The translations under genes were made by a program, and so were the position numbers. Source: Zeugodacus cucurbitae (taxonomy: Eukaryota > Arthropoda > Insecta > Diptera > Tephritidae). Taken from it: DNA of 64,000 nucleotides. Location of the stretch: assembly GCF_028554725.1 (NCBI RefSeq), contig NC_071667.1:68781001-68845000 (forward strand), written 5' to 3'. Position 1 is the stretch's first letter. Each line of letters begins with the position of its first letter. Under the pieces are notes generated by a model, which saw only the letters and a program-made list of their open reading frames with translations, searched no databases and was not told the DNA's origin. Positions 10,820-22,110 of the stretch are shown here, in pieces.

Positions 10820-11999
10820 AGCCACACACATCCATACTTGCCGCTTGCTGTATTTATGCAAATGACCTCAAAAAGGTGGCATTTGTTGGCCGCGCGGCGA
10901 GGCATTACTTTCCCATGACGTTTATGGCTAACCGGTAGAGCTGCTTGTCGCAATGCCGCGGATGAACAAAGACCTGGCTTTCCGCTTGGTTGCGCGCCGC
11001 CCGCTTTTTCCTCCACTCTCTTCCCCCTCACTCCACCGCTTGCAGCCACTTAGCGCGGCATTCTCCGGCGCTTCAGCGTTGCTTTTGCAACGAAATCGTG
11101 CTGAATTTCATGGCGGAGCGAGGATTTTTCGCTTACCTTCTTGATATTCCTGTGTACACACCCCACACTTTTTTATGGTGGACGCTTTTACTGCTGTCCG
11201 CTGCCTACATGACTTCATGACTTAATTAGAAATGCAATAATGAAAGCTCGAGGAATCTAACTCAGCTAGTACTTGCAACGAGAGAAACATATGCAAGACT
11301 AGTAACAACAACAAAGCGGTGCTCTGTAAACATCAATATTGCCACACGGCATTCATAAGAGTCGGAGCAGAAGAGCGCGCTGCAGTCCCCACTGCTCCTG
11401 AAGCCACCTCTTTAACGGGTGGAGATGTGCACACAGCTTCGATGACCATACCAGCCGCGTCACCGTTTTCCTGCCATTTTTTATTTTTCCTTTTTTATTG
11501 CCACCGAGGCTCCGAAACCAAAAACTAACTTGTTTTTGTTGCATTTTCTGTTTTTTTACTTTGCGCTCCATAGCGGCGCAGGATTTCAATGCATGACTTG
11601 CACGCAAATATTGTCCCTTAAAGCGATTTCCAGCTGCGACTGCTTCCGCTCCATAAATGGCATGCCACACATGCAACAACCGCTCTCATAGTTGGCAAAA
11701 AGGTTTAAAGCTCCATAATCACATGCAAAATTAAGTGGGAATGGCATTAATGTAATTTGCATGCGCAGACGCTCGAACGTGTGAATAATTCGCAAATGAT
11801 GTGAAATAAAATGCACTTTTTATGTGGCACGCCAAATGTGTGGCAATATAAGGAGGCCTTCCATTTTGGCTTACAAGAAGTTGCAAGGAGAAAAAGATAT
11901 GTAAAAAGGACTACAAAAAGTGATGACTAGTGAATAGCTTTTTATACATACAAAAAACAAAAAAAATTAAAATATTGTAAAAAAATATTTAAAAAATCA
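10820..11999. other. Non-coding DNA, moderate GC
   Basis: GC-rich to about 11700 (GCGGCG, GCCGC words), then AT-rich. Short open frames on both strands overlap each other and show no motif. No RNA gene seen. Confidence 0.6.
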
Positions 12000-12352
12000 G
12001 GTGGCAACCCTCTAAAGTCATATTTGTGGAAAATAATTATCTTATATAACGTTATTTTTATACTTATAATGCAATTTTATATTTATTTTGGAACTACAGT
12101 ATTTATTATATTCAAAAGGGTGGCAACGCTCATTTTAATTTTAGTGTAAAAAAAAATTTAAATTATTTTCAAATAATGAATAAGCAAGTTTTGAGCTCAG
12201 TTTTCATATTCAAAAATTAATTTTATTCTAAAAAGGTGGCAACGCTGTAAAAAATTTGGTTCAAAATTATACTTCAGGGACTCATTCTAAGATAATTTTT
12301 TGTCAATACATTTTCATTTTTAATTTTTTTATCGAAATATATGGCAACGTTG
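12000..12352 (+). repeat. Quasi-periodic GGTGGCAAC(C/G)CT array 1
   Basis: The motif occurs at 12000, 12119, 12235 and, weaker (TATGGCAACGTT), at 12340, i.e. every 119, 116 and 105 bp. DNA between the motifs is AT-rich and hardly conserved. The third copy closely fits Drosophila core-promoter motif 8 as I remember it (GGCARCG core). Function is unknown. Confidence 0.65.
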
Positions 12353-13260
12353 CTGCTAAAATGCGAAATAAAAATCTTTAGGGAAAATGTTTAACAGAAG
12401 CGGTGTTGCTCGGCTATAGCTATTATAAAAATATTGTCTAAAACATTTCCAAGTACTTCTTCGAACACACTAATGAAAACTCAAGAAAATAACCGAAATT
12501 CCAAGCATTCCAACAGCTTCATTAAGCGCCAAAAGTCATAACACAAAAATAACCAATAAAGCAGCCACAGACTAGCTACAAGTCTGTTGGCAGAAGCTTG
12601 ATGATGAAAATGGTTAGAATAAAAATTAAACGCTCGCGGTCATTAACTGTCTGCAGCAGCGCGAAGATTTAGATGCACGAAAAATGAAAATTCACAGTCG
12701 GCGATTTTCCTCATCTTTTTTTTTTGCTTTATGGTTATGTACTGCTGCTCATCCCGAAGAGAATACTCATATGTTTCTGCCCGCTCCCTCGTCGTTGCTA
12801 TATTTTTCATTTGAGCATTTTTCGCTTTTCGTGCGCTGCCACGATGTTTTCACGCTGATAATGCGTGGCAATGGATGCGCTAAACTGCTGATGTTGCTAT
12901 TATTGTTGTTGTTGCTCGCCGCTTTTACAGTTGTCTAAACAGCGGCCAGAACAGTCGGCGTGGGCTCAGGTATATGCCGAAAAAGGCGCTACTTAAATGA
13001 AATGTCTAACAAGTTCTAAAGCAACTGCCATAAGCGGCACGGTACAACAAAGTTGCTAAAGCAACAGCAACAGTTGTTGATAGCTGTGGGCTGCCGCAAA
13101 ACGTTGCAAACATTGAAAGCGCAACGAAAACGCGTTGACGGCTGTTGAGAAGAACAGCAGAAGGGTCAGAATAAAGGCTTATCGCGAATATTTTTGATTT
13201 ATGTTAGTTTGGTGGAGTTGAGGGATAGCAAAAAATATGGAAAAGTGGCATTAGGGTGCC
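12353..13260. other. Non-coding DNA
   Basis: Mixed composition with GCAAC and TTGTTG words at 12890-13160. An 84-codon open frame at 12684-12938 ends in a leucine run from (TTG)n and is not credible. No other feature. Confidence 0.6.
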
Positions 13261-13545
13261 AGAATAATTAATTTTAAAAATTAAAAAAAAAAAATTAAAA
13301 ATTAAAAAAAAATTAAAAAAAAAATTAAAAAATAAATACAAAAATTGTAAAAATATATTATTGTTTTTTTGTTTTGAAATTTTTTTTTTTTTATTTTATA
13401 ACTTTAATTAATATTATTTATAATAAAAAAATATTTTTTTTTATTTATAATAAAAAATTTATTTAAAAAAAAATTTATAAATTTTATTTTATAAAAAAAT
13501 AAATTTTTTTAAATAAAAAATAATAATTTTTTAAGTAATTTTTTT
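13261..13545. repeat. A/T-only low-complexity tract
   Basis: TTAAAAA-type repeats change at about 13380 to T-rich and AAATTTAT words. The tract is almost free of G and C and could form extended AT hairpins. Confidence 0.75.
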
Positions 13546-15809
13546 TATTAAAAAGCCAATATTTCCAATATTTTAGTATATAACAAAATGGCATAACTTG
13601 ACTTAACGAAAGTGTGAGAAATTATGCTTCAATTAAGATTTTCCTGTCTAAAAATACATTTACTGACCTCAGATATTAATGTTTAGATATTTGGAGTAAT
13701 AAATTATTGTACAACTGAAAAAAATATTTTTGAGTTATTACTTTGCAGCAAAAAATTTATTTAATATTAACCAGACTTATGCTGATCTTGCTTTCAAGCA
13801 CAAAATAAAGCAAATGCCTTTTTATTTCTGTACTAACTATTCAAGAACAAATACTTGCAACATCTACCTAGCACACCCTTCAACTAGACACACCATCCAT
13901 GGCGGCCTCTACCTTAGCAACGCATACTTGCATTTGAAATTTATTAGGAAATCGCGTGAGTAATGAACTTGTAAGCGATACTGACAACTAAATGAAAAGA
14001 GGAAGTATTAAAGAAAGAAATATATTAGCGACTTCATGTAACTGTGTTTATACCACTAAGCTGGTTAGATCATTTAAGGCTTTGAAGTTAAGTTAGTTGC
14101 GAATTGAGTCTCTCCAGCCAGTTAAGGCCACCAAGAAAGTTGGATTGACCAGCGACTGCCTTTGGAATTGGGTCAGTTGCACATGTGAACGCGCATGCAA
14201 CACTGAGAGCGGGCGATGAGAACAGGCACACACACCGGCACACAGAATATATTGACACTGGACATTGATGAAGTGCGCAATTGATTACTGTTTCGCATAT
14301 GAGGTCGATGTGGAGCTTGTGGTCGTGGGACGCCAAGAGCAGTAAACTGCAATGCGCAAAGTTTATATGTGTTTCGTAGTGGCCTAGAGGGATCTACCTG
14401 CTCGTACGCGGGTTAAATATTTGCACTCTCAGTAGATGCCGCAATTTTCATTGTAAATTGATTAATGATTTAAAAATAATGAAATGCAAGGAATTTTTGT
14501 GTCAAACCGTTATTTTGCCTAAGAACTTTTTGCGAGATATATTAATGGTTGAAATTATCGCAGTTGACAGTTGGTATGCAAACCAGGGAGGTATGCATTA
14601 AACTTAAAAATTATGGAAATTTAAAAGTATGGTACATTCCTTGAATTTATTATATAATATATATTATAATAAAATTTTTGCTATTTTTTCGAAAAAATTC
14701 AGGATCCCGAAATTGTGTTTTCATAATCCCGAAATATCGGGATTTAAAAATATAATTTTCTGAGCTTCTTACTCCTTATTTATTTTACACTCCCAACCAT
14801 TACCCAAAAAACAGTCATCGCGCATGCGCCAGAAGACTCATTACAACAACTCATTAAATAACCTTTAAAGCCCCGCTTAATCTAAGCAGCTACGCGTGAC
14901 ACTGCCACCAAAGCTAGAAAATAAAAAATAAATGTCTTTAAACACGCGAGCAGCAACGCGACACAATGGACACAGCTGCCGATAATTATGTGAACCCACC
15001 TACTGACCAAAATTACAACAAATCAACTTAACCAACTGAGTGTGGAGACAACAACAAAAAGAAGTAATTAAGAAAATATTTAGATAAACTAAATAATGAA
15101 AACCACAGCTTCTTCGCTGATAAAAATCTACGACGCAGAACTTTTGGCATAGTTTCATCTACACATCTCCCGCTTTCAACACGCTGCTCGTTCGCTACTC
15201 GCTGGCGCTACGATAAGAATGAATGAAAGAAAGCAAGAAAATTCCGATGCGCCGCTATTTATTCTCACGGCGTTTTTCCAACTGTAAACGAATTATAAAT
15301 GTTGCACTACGAACGGCTGTTGTGTTGTTGTTGTGTGTGTGAAGGAGCGAGGTGGAGGCACTCGGAGTACGCAAGTGGAGGGCAATTGATGACCTAAACG
15401 CAATACAATACTTCAGCTGTTGTTGTAATTTTGTTGTTGTACAGCAAATCAAAAAGAAAATAAAAACCATGCCACAAAGTGAGCATTACTTGTCGAACAA
15501 AATATGGAATATTAAATGGTAGCGGCAGAGAGTTGCCACTTGCACATAGATACATATATAAACATAGATACATATATAACTGTAGCTGGCATTTATCTAT
15601 TAAATATTTATTTAGCAAAGAATTTCCCGCATTGTGCTGGAAGAATGCTGTGAGTTTTGCTGGAAGAAAGCGCTACGCTATGCAAGAAATGTGCTTTCTT
15701 TTCGAGGCCACAGCTTTTCTAGCAACAATAATGTACTATTTATACAACAACAATTATAAAAACACAGTTGGTATACAAGTGGAATGGTAGTGTAGTATGG
15801 CTGCCATAT
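13546..15809. other. Non-coding DNA
   Basis: Contains an inverted repeat at 14725-14744 (AATCCCGA, loop AATA, TCGGGATT) next to a further GGATCCCGA at 14702, perhaps the end of an eroded hAT-type element. CAA/GTT-rich DNA at 15020-15450. Open frames of 60-103 codons show no recognisable features. Confidence 0.55.
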
Positions 15810-16190
15810 CTTAATAATTAAAATTTTATAATAATTTTTTTAAACTTTTTTTTTTAATTTAGAACATTTTTTAATTTTGTAATTCTTTTTTAAATTTTTT
15901 TTAATTACAAAATTTTTTTTAATTTTTTTTTTTTAATTTTGGATTTTTTTTATTTAGAAAATTTTTTTATTAAGAACATTTTTGTCAATTTTTTTTTATT
16001 TAGAATATTTTTTTTTCATTTTTTTGGTTTTTTTTTATTTAGAAAATTTTTTTTCAATTTTTTTTTTATAAAGAACATTTTTGTCAATTTCTTTTTATTT
16101 AGAATATTTTTTTTTTATTTTTTTTTTTAATTTTGTAAATTTTTTAAATTTTTGTTATGTTATTTATTTTTTATTTTTTGTTGTTTTCAC
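15810..16190. repeat. T-rich tract with about 80-100 bp tandem duplication
   Basis: The block with TTTAGAAAATTTTT, AAGAACATTTTTGTCAA and TTTAGAATATTTTT at about 15942-16024 is repeated at about 16026-16128. The surrounding DNA is poly-T. It mirrors, on the opposite strand, the A-rich tract near 6 kb. Confidence 0.75.
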
Positions 16191-16710
16191 CATCATAAAT
16201 TTGCATATAAACAAGTTCTCTCACGCAAGTAAATAGACGAAGCATCCACCAGCAAACAATGCTCCGATGCCCTCCAACTTTTCAAGGTCTCCTCCATCTG
16301 CCTTTTATCCAACGGCTGACATAGTTTACGACAGTCAGACAGTAACTGTCACATTAAGTAGCTTGAAATGCGCTATCTCCTTGCGGCAACTACTTAGCTT
16401 CTTGTTGTTGTTACTCTAAAAAGCTTTTCGTGGAAGCGTAAAATGCAAATCGCCTTTGCTAGACTAATAATTGAAAAGAAACAAAGCGAATTGGTCAACA
16501 TTAGTGTATCGAACTTATCAACACTGAGCATTAAGTGTTATTTAAAGCTGTGGAGTGGCATAAGAAATCACAGACAGTGACTAAGAGTAACTATAAAGAA
16601 GCAGACAACTGTTTCTAGTGGAACAGAAAATATACTTAAAAGGCTGCTGAGTGAATAAAAGTGGTTGGATTTTGAGTTTTTAGTGATATTGTGGCAGTCT
16701 GGCGTATTTG

Positions 16711-16722
16711 GTGGCATGCCAC
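16711..16722. repeat. Recurrent palindrome GTGGCATGCCAC, copy 1
   Basis: A perfect 12-bp palindrome, also present at 27959, 49411 and 58231. Confidence 0.85.
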
Positions 16723-17241
16723 ATTCTCAATTTGAATTTTCAATGAATTTAAGTAATTTACATATCAGCTAGCTACAGCAAGAAACTATATTAGAAACGC
16801 TCAGAATCTATAAATAAGCGACTAATAATAGCACAGCATGTGGCAATTATTCAAAACTAAGGATCAAGTAGCATTCCAACAGCCTTGAAAGGGTAGCAGA
16901 AGGTAGAAGTGACTGATAGCAGCACTTAATTAGAATTATGAATTATGCGTAGGCACTGAGATACACTAAGAAAGTGGACAGCAAGTGTAGAATATGTACG
17001 ACATGGAGACACACGCGTGCTTAATACACACACACACATACATATATATGCATATATCTATAAATATATGTGCAAAGTATACTAGTATAACACTTAAATA
17101 CTCGTTTTGAGCATTAAGAAGCAGTAGTTTGCCTTACAAATGCTTTCTAATCCGTTGAGTGACTAAGCTGCACTTGTTGTTGTTGTTGTTCCAAGTGGCA
17201 ACAACAGTGGCCAGTGTACAGAATCATTCATAGCCGTTGAC

Positions 17242-17256
17242 GTCGTCGTCGTCGTC
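17242..17256 (+). repeat. (GTC)5 microsatellite
   Basis: Pure GTC run in a GC-richer patch. Confidence 0.9.
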
Positions 17257-18828
17257 TGAGGGCAGCCAGCGAACTGTCATACGGTCAGTTGGTCGGAGCT
17301 GTCACACATACTAACACACATATGCTAGTTTATCTTGCAACAGCTAAATGCAAAAGCATGCAACAGCAACCGGAATAGGCTGGCACAAGCAACTGCATTT
17401 GCCTGCAACATGGTTGTAGCAGGCTGTAAGGCTGTCTGCCACTTTTATAAGCGTAATTTTTCCAATGCATTAATGTCACTCTTTTTGTTGCCACTTTATT
17501 CTCAGACATAATGCTGAAGACAAACACAAACACATAAAATCACATGTGTACCAGCGGCAGCATGTTGCAGCGCATTGTGTAGGCCACCTTTTAGTGGCAA
17601 TCATTTACTTTGTCTTGATATTATCTCGTACTTTCCGCCATCAGCCATCTACTGTTTTGCATGCTTCTATACGACACCAGATCGTAGATGTATGTGTGTG
17701 CTTTTATTTTTTATACACTTCTTATTTTTTATATTCTCATTTTTTCACGTTTCTTTTTGGGTTTTTTGCGCCACTTTAATTCATGTGTGGATTAAGCGCG
17801 AATTTTTTTTCGCCGCCGTGGCATAAATTATTGCCACGCCACGGTGTTGCCGCACACAATACATGCTGTCGCTGCCGCTGCCGCTGCCTTATGTGGCAGT
17901 TAGGATGAGTAACACCAACCTCGACTACCTGGCTGGCTAGCCCCGCTGCTGTTGTTAATGACAGCGAAAAAAATTAAGACGTTATGAATGAATGCGCCAA
18001 AGGTTCTGGCGAGCGCTGGCACAGCCACAACGTATTTACATACTCATTTCTGTACTTATTACACTCACAAGTGGAATGTTGTTTATAACTTGGTGATCCG
18101 TTACTTGCGACTCGGCTTAGTCATATCAACCAGCGATATGATACTGACAACATGTTTAAGTGTAAAGTCATATATGCATAAAAAGGTACAGTTGAAAGGG
18201 GATAAAGTGAACTGCATTATTAAAGAAAAATAAAATATTTTGTATATAAGTATGTCAATTTGTCATGCTGAGCGATCTAGAAAGGTACAAAATGATAGTC
18301 AGATGACCTTTTCCTGAACTAACTTCAAAAGATATATATATTGAGTTATGCCTTTATGTGAAAAAATTCTGTAGTAATTCAAAGAAAAATAAAGATGATG
18401 CGAAATATTTAGAAAAGTCGAAATAAATTATCAATTTACATAAATTTTCGAGAAAAAACGAAAAAAAAAGAAAAAAGTTCGTGTCTTAAGTCTTTTGTAT
18501 GAGAGAGCAATACTTGATATAAATTGATGAAATGAGGAGGCAAAAATACAAAAAAGCTTAATATTAATCACCGTTGCCGAAATTAAATTAGAATATATTA
18601 CTTCTTCACCCAAAGGAATTATATTTTCACAAATTATATCTAAATCTCATGTATGAAAAAAAATCAGAAAAAGAACACAAAAACGAGAAAAAAGTAATAT
18701 TCTCAAACAGTTGAATAGCACAATATGGGTAATTGTACAACAGGTAGATTATAGTTTGTAATTTTTTTATGATTGTTACGAAATTTTTACCTTACACTGA
18801 TGCATTTAACTGCCAAAATGTTGTAATA

Positions 18829-19110
18829 GCCTAAGTCGACTTAAGCAATTTTAAAAATTTAAACTATTGTGAACAAAATTTTGAAGGACTGACATCGTGA
18901 TCTATCTTAGAATGTAGCAAAGAGTGTGAAAATAAAAATTATGATGAATTAGAGCTAAATAATTTGTCTATTTTTCACTAGAAATGAAGATAACTACTTT
19001 AGCTTAAGTCGACTTAAGCTATTTTTATATCTTATTCAAATATTTATTAGAAAGTTATTAAGAAACGTTTAACTATTAGCAACACAAGACTTTAGAACTT
19101 ATAACGTGGA
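18829..19110. repeat. Diverged 172-bp tandem duplication with palindromes
   Basis: CTAAGTCGACTTAAGC near 18831 recurs as the perfect 20-bp palindrome 19001-19020 (AGCTTAAGTCGACTTAAGCT). DNA after each palindrome is recognisably related but eroded, indicating two old tandem units. Confidence 0.6.
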
Positions 19111-20702
19111 GATTTGTTACCCTTTATTACTCAATTAATTATATATAATTAAAACAACAACAAAAAATTAATTAAAAACTTTGAGGCAAAATTTATTGTT
19201 AGTAAATTTGCAAATAATTTTAATGAAATGCTTTTCAATTATTTTATATGTGATGTATTCAATTAGAGCAGACAGCGTGAGTAAGCCCCTTACAGGAGAT
19301 AAAATAATTCCATTTTCCACATGTCTACCATATATTTTTTTTTTAATTATGGTAAAAAAAAATATTATTTTTTTAATATTTGATATTTAATATTTATTTA
19401 TAATATTTTTTTTTTTTTAATTTTTGAATTATTTAAAAAAAATAAAATATTGGTTTTTAAACAATTTTAATTTTAATTTTTTTTTATTATTGAATTCGGT
19501 AACAACACTATGAGTCAATAATTTTCGATAAATCTGTCCACACTTCTAAACTATGGTAATACTCTAATTTGTATAATTAGCCTTCAGTCACATATATTTC
19601 ACATGACTTCGCACCATAAGCAATCTAGTTCCAACAAATTAAAAATTATTAACACTCTGGAATGAACTCAAAGCAAATAAATATCATTTAAAGCATAAGT
19701 GTATAACTGCCATTTAGTTTTGTTGCCAAATGCTAATTTGCGCTGAGTGCCTCAAAGCACATTTTCCACACACCGCCAATCACAAAAAAAAAATCAAAAT
19801 AATAATAATAAAATTCAATAAAGCCAAACACGCTAAAATGCGGTAATCAGAGAAAGCATTCAAGCCGACACGTTCATTGAACCGCCTTAATAAAAAAGTT
19901 ACACAAAGAGATTACCATATACGAGAGAAGTAAACAGAAATAGCAAAAATAGCGACAAAAAAAAATTCAATTCAATTGAATATTCTAGGCCAATCGCCAA
20001 TGTGTTGGCATTAACTGTAAAATTGTGCGCAATTGAAATGCTAATTCCATAGCAACGCTGGCTTTTTACGCTAGCTGTTAACGCCTGCTTTAATATCTGC
20101 TCATTATCAGCTTCAGTCTTCATTGTGGTGATTATTGTTTGTGTACGCACGCACGCTGAAAGGTTCTCCATTATCGTTGTCATTCAAATGCCATCTTCTT
20201 CTGAGGCGAATCAAAACCACGGCGATAAAAGCTTTTTATTTTTAGATTCGCTAACAAACAAACGTTACATATATGTATATATACTCATACCACAGCGCGG
20301 CAGAGGCACCACACAAAATTGTCAACTGAGCGCACTCTCCAGCGCTCCAGGCGCTGAAATGCGCAGTTGCCTGTGACAGTTTTCGTGTGCGCATGCATGC
20401 GACCCACTCGCTGGTGCTTAGCAGATTGCACTTGCCACTTGCAACTTGTTGCATTATCATTTGCCACAAATGGATTTTCGAAATGTTAAGCGCTTAGCTG
20501 ATTAGTAGTATCTCTGAGAAGGGGAAAGAAATGTGTTGTTGTTGTGCCTTTTTTGTTTTTGTTGTGTTAAATGTCATTTGAGTGTTTGGAATTTCGCGAG
20601 ATTAACTTGTATTTCTATAAATAGAGTGATATTTTTATAAATAAAGGCGAAAACAGGTATGAAGGCGCTGCGCACAGTGTGTGATTTTGGTAAACTTTTC
20701 AG
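19111..20702. other. Non-coding DNA
   Basis: AT-rich up to about 19850 with a TTTAATATTT low-complexity stretch at 19330-19490; then mixed, with GCGC/CACGC patches near 20130-20460. Overlapping open frames of 60-94 codons have no motif. Confidence 0.6.
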
Positions 20703-20990
20703 TAAAAATTAATAAAAAAAAAATAAAAAAAAATAAAGAAAATTATAAAAAAAATTAAAAAATAAAGAAAATAAAAAAAATTAATAACGAAAAATATATA
20801 AATAATTTTTTTTTATATATAAAAATTAACAAATTATCATATAATTTAAAAAAATTAAGAAAAAAATATTTTAAACAAATTACAATTGAAAAATATATTT
20901 AAAAATATATATTATAATAAAATATTTAAGAAAAAATATTAGAAAAAACTTCAAGAACTCAAGAAAAATATTATATATTTATCAAACGAA
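20703..20990. repeat. A-rich low-complexity tract
   Basis: AAAAATTAA and AAATAAAG words; very few G or C residues. Confidence 0.7.
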
Positions 20991-21272
20991 GTTAATTATC
21001 CCCTCACCTCAGTATTACTAAGCCGATTTTTTTATGACAAACCCTCTTCAACTCTTGGCAGCGCTCAGCTTTCGCCTCAAATTCGTCACTTCTCTGCTAC
21101 TCTCTACATTCTTACTAATTCTCAAATACCCACATATACACACTTCTTAATTATATAAACATATTTGCACTAAATGCAAAACCATGCAACATGACATTTG
21201 CAGCTTTCGATGTAAATAAATGCTAATTTAATTCTAATTAAACTGGTTATCTTCGTGTTTGTATCATTCCAG

Positions 21273-21496
21273 TTGCGGAGCCCAGCAGTAAAAACTTTCT
21301 CCAAGCGCTTATTCACACGTTACGCGTTTAAGAATTGACAGTAGCCCAGTTGCGCAGCTACACAGATAATAAAAATACTCGACTGGAAAGTAAAAATTGA
21401 CAGCGAACTCATAAGTGTGACAAGTACGCAGTCAGCTGAGGATTACAGGTGTTGGCGTGGAAGTGAGAATTTGTTTGGTGCGAAAAGAAACAAAAG
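21273..21496 (+). other. Candidate non-coding exon (5' UTR-like)
   Basis: Upstream lie a CTAAT branch motif (21234-21238) and a T/C-rich tract ending in ATTCCAG at 21272. Downstream, AAAAG meets a consensus donor GTAAGT at 21497. The 224-nt body has no ATG, all three frames contain stops, and it is less AT-rich than its flanks, all as expected for a spliced 5' UTR or long non-coding RNA exon. It might instead be a first exon starting at an initiator-like CCAGTT at 21270. Plus-strand recursive-site candidates at 46 and 53 kb would fall in its downstream intron. Transcript evidence is missing. Confidence 0.4.
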
Positions 21497-21689
21497 GTAA
21501 GTCGAGTTAATGGATTTTTTCATATAAACTAGGGTAAATGCAAGATGGTACTGAGAATGTGAAGAGGTTCATAAAATTGTATAGTTAAAGAGATGTACAG
21601 ATGAAATATTCAGCATTTTGTAGAGTTATGGTTGAGTCAAACAGTTCATCCTTGTTATCGGATTATGGGAGTAAGGGGTGTTGAATAGA

Positions 21690-22110
21690 CCATTTAAGTT
21701 GAACTCAACAAAATAATGAAAAATCGATTTTAAATTAAATAACTTAAATAATTTGAACTCGATTTAGGTCAATTGAGCTCATTTATATAAAAATAATAGT
21801 ATTGAGTCAAATGATTTGACGAAAATATATATTTTGATGAAGTGACCAGTACTAAAACAACTAATTGAATTCAATTTAGATAAATTAAGTAAATGTGAGC
21901 TAAATTTTAATAGATTTTAGTTACTTGAGAATTGAAAATTACTATATTTAACTAAATTGAATTCAATTATAAATAATTAATTGCATTGAGTTAAATCAAT
22001 TTACGAAAATAGATATTTTGAAAAATTTAGTCAGAACTAATGTAACTAATTGAGTTCAATTTAAATAAATTGAGTCGAATTTAACTATATTTGTGAGTAA
22101 TTAAAATAAA
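21690..22110. repeat. Diverged 184-bp tandem repeat
   Basis: Blocks starting ATTGAGTCAA (21801) and ATTGAGTTAA (21985) continue in parallel through GACGAAAATA/TACGAAAATA, TATTTTGA and CTAATTGARTTCAATTTA. The region is rich in GAATTC/GAACTC-like words and starts 200 bp after the exon candidate. Confidence 0.65.

Larger units (their letters stand above)
16191..18828. other. Non-coding DNA
   Basis: Mixed composition. Holds the palindrome GTGGCATGCCAC (16711-16722), (GTC)5 at 17242-17256 followed by an initiator-like GGTCAGTTGG near 17284, (GTT)n at 17176-17190 and CTGCCG repeats near 17870. No gene or RNA gene is supportable. Confidence 0.6.
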
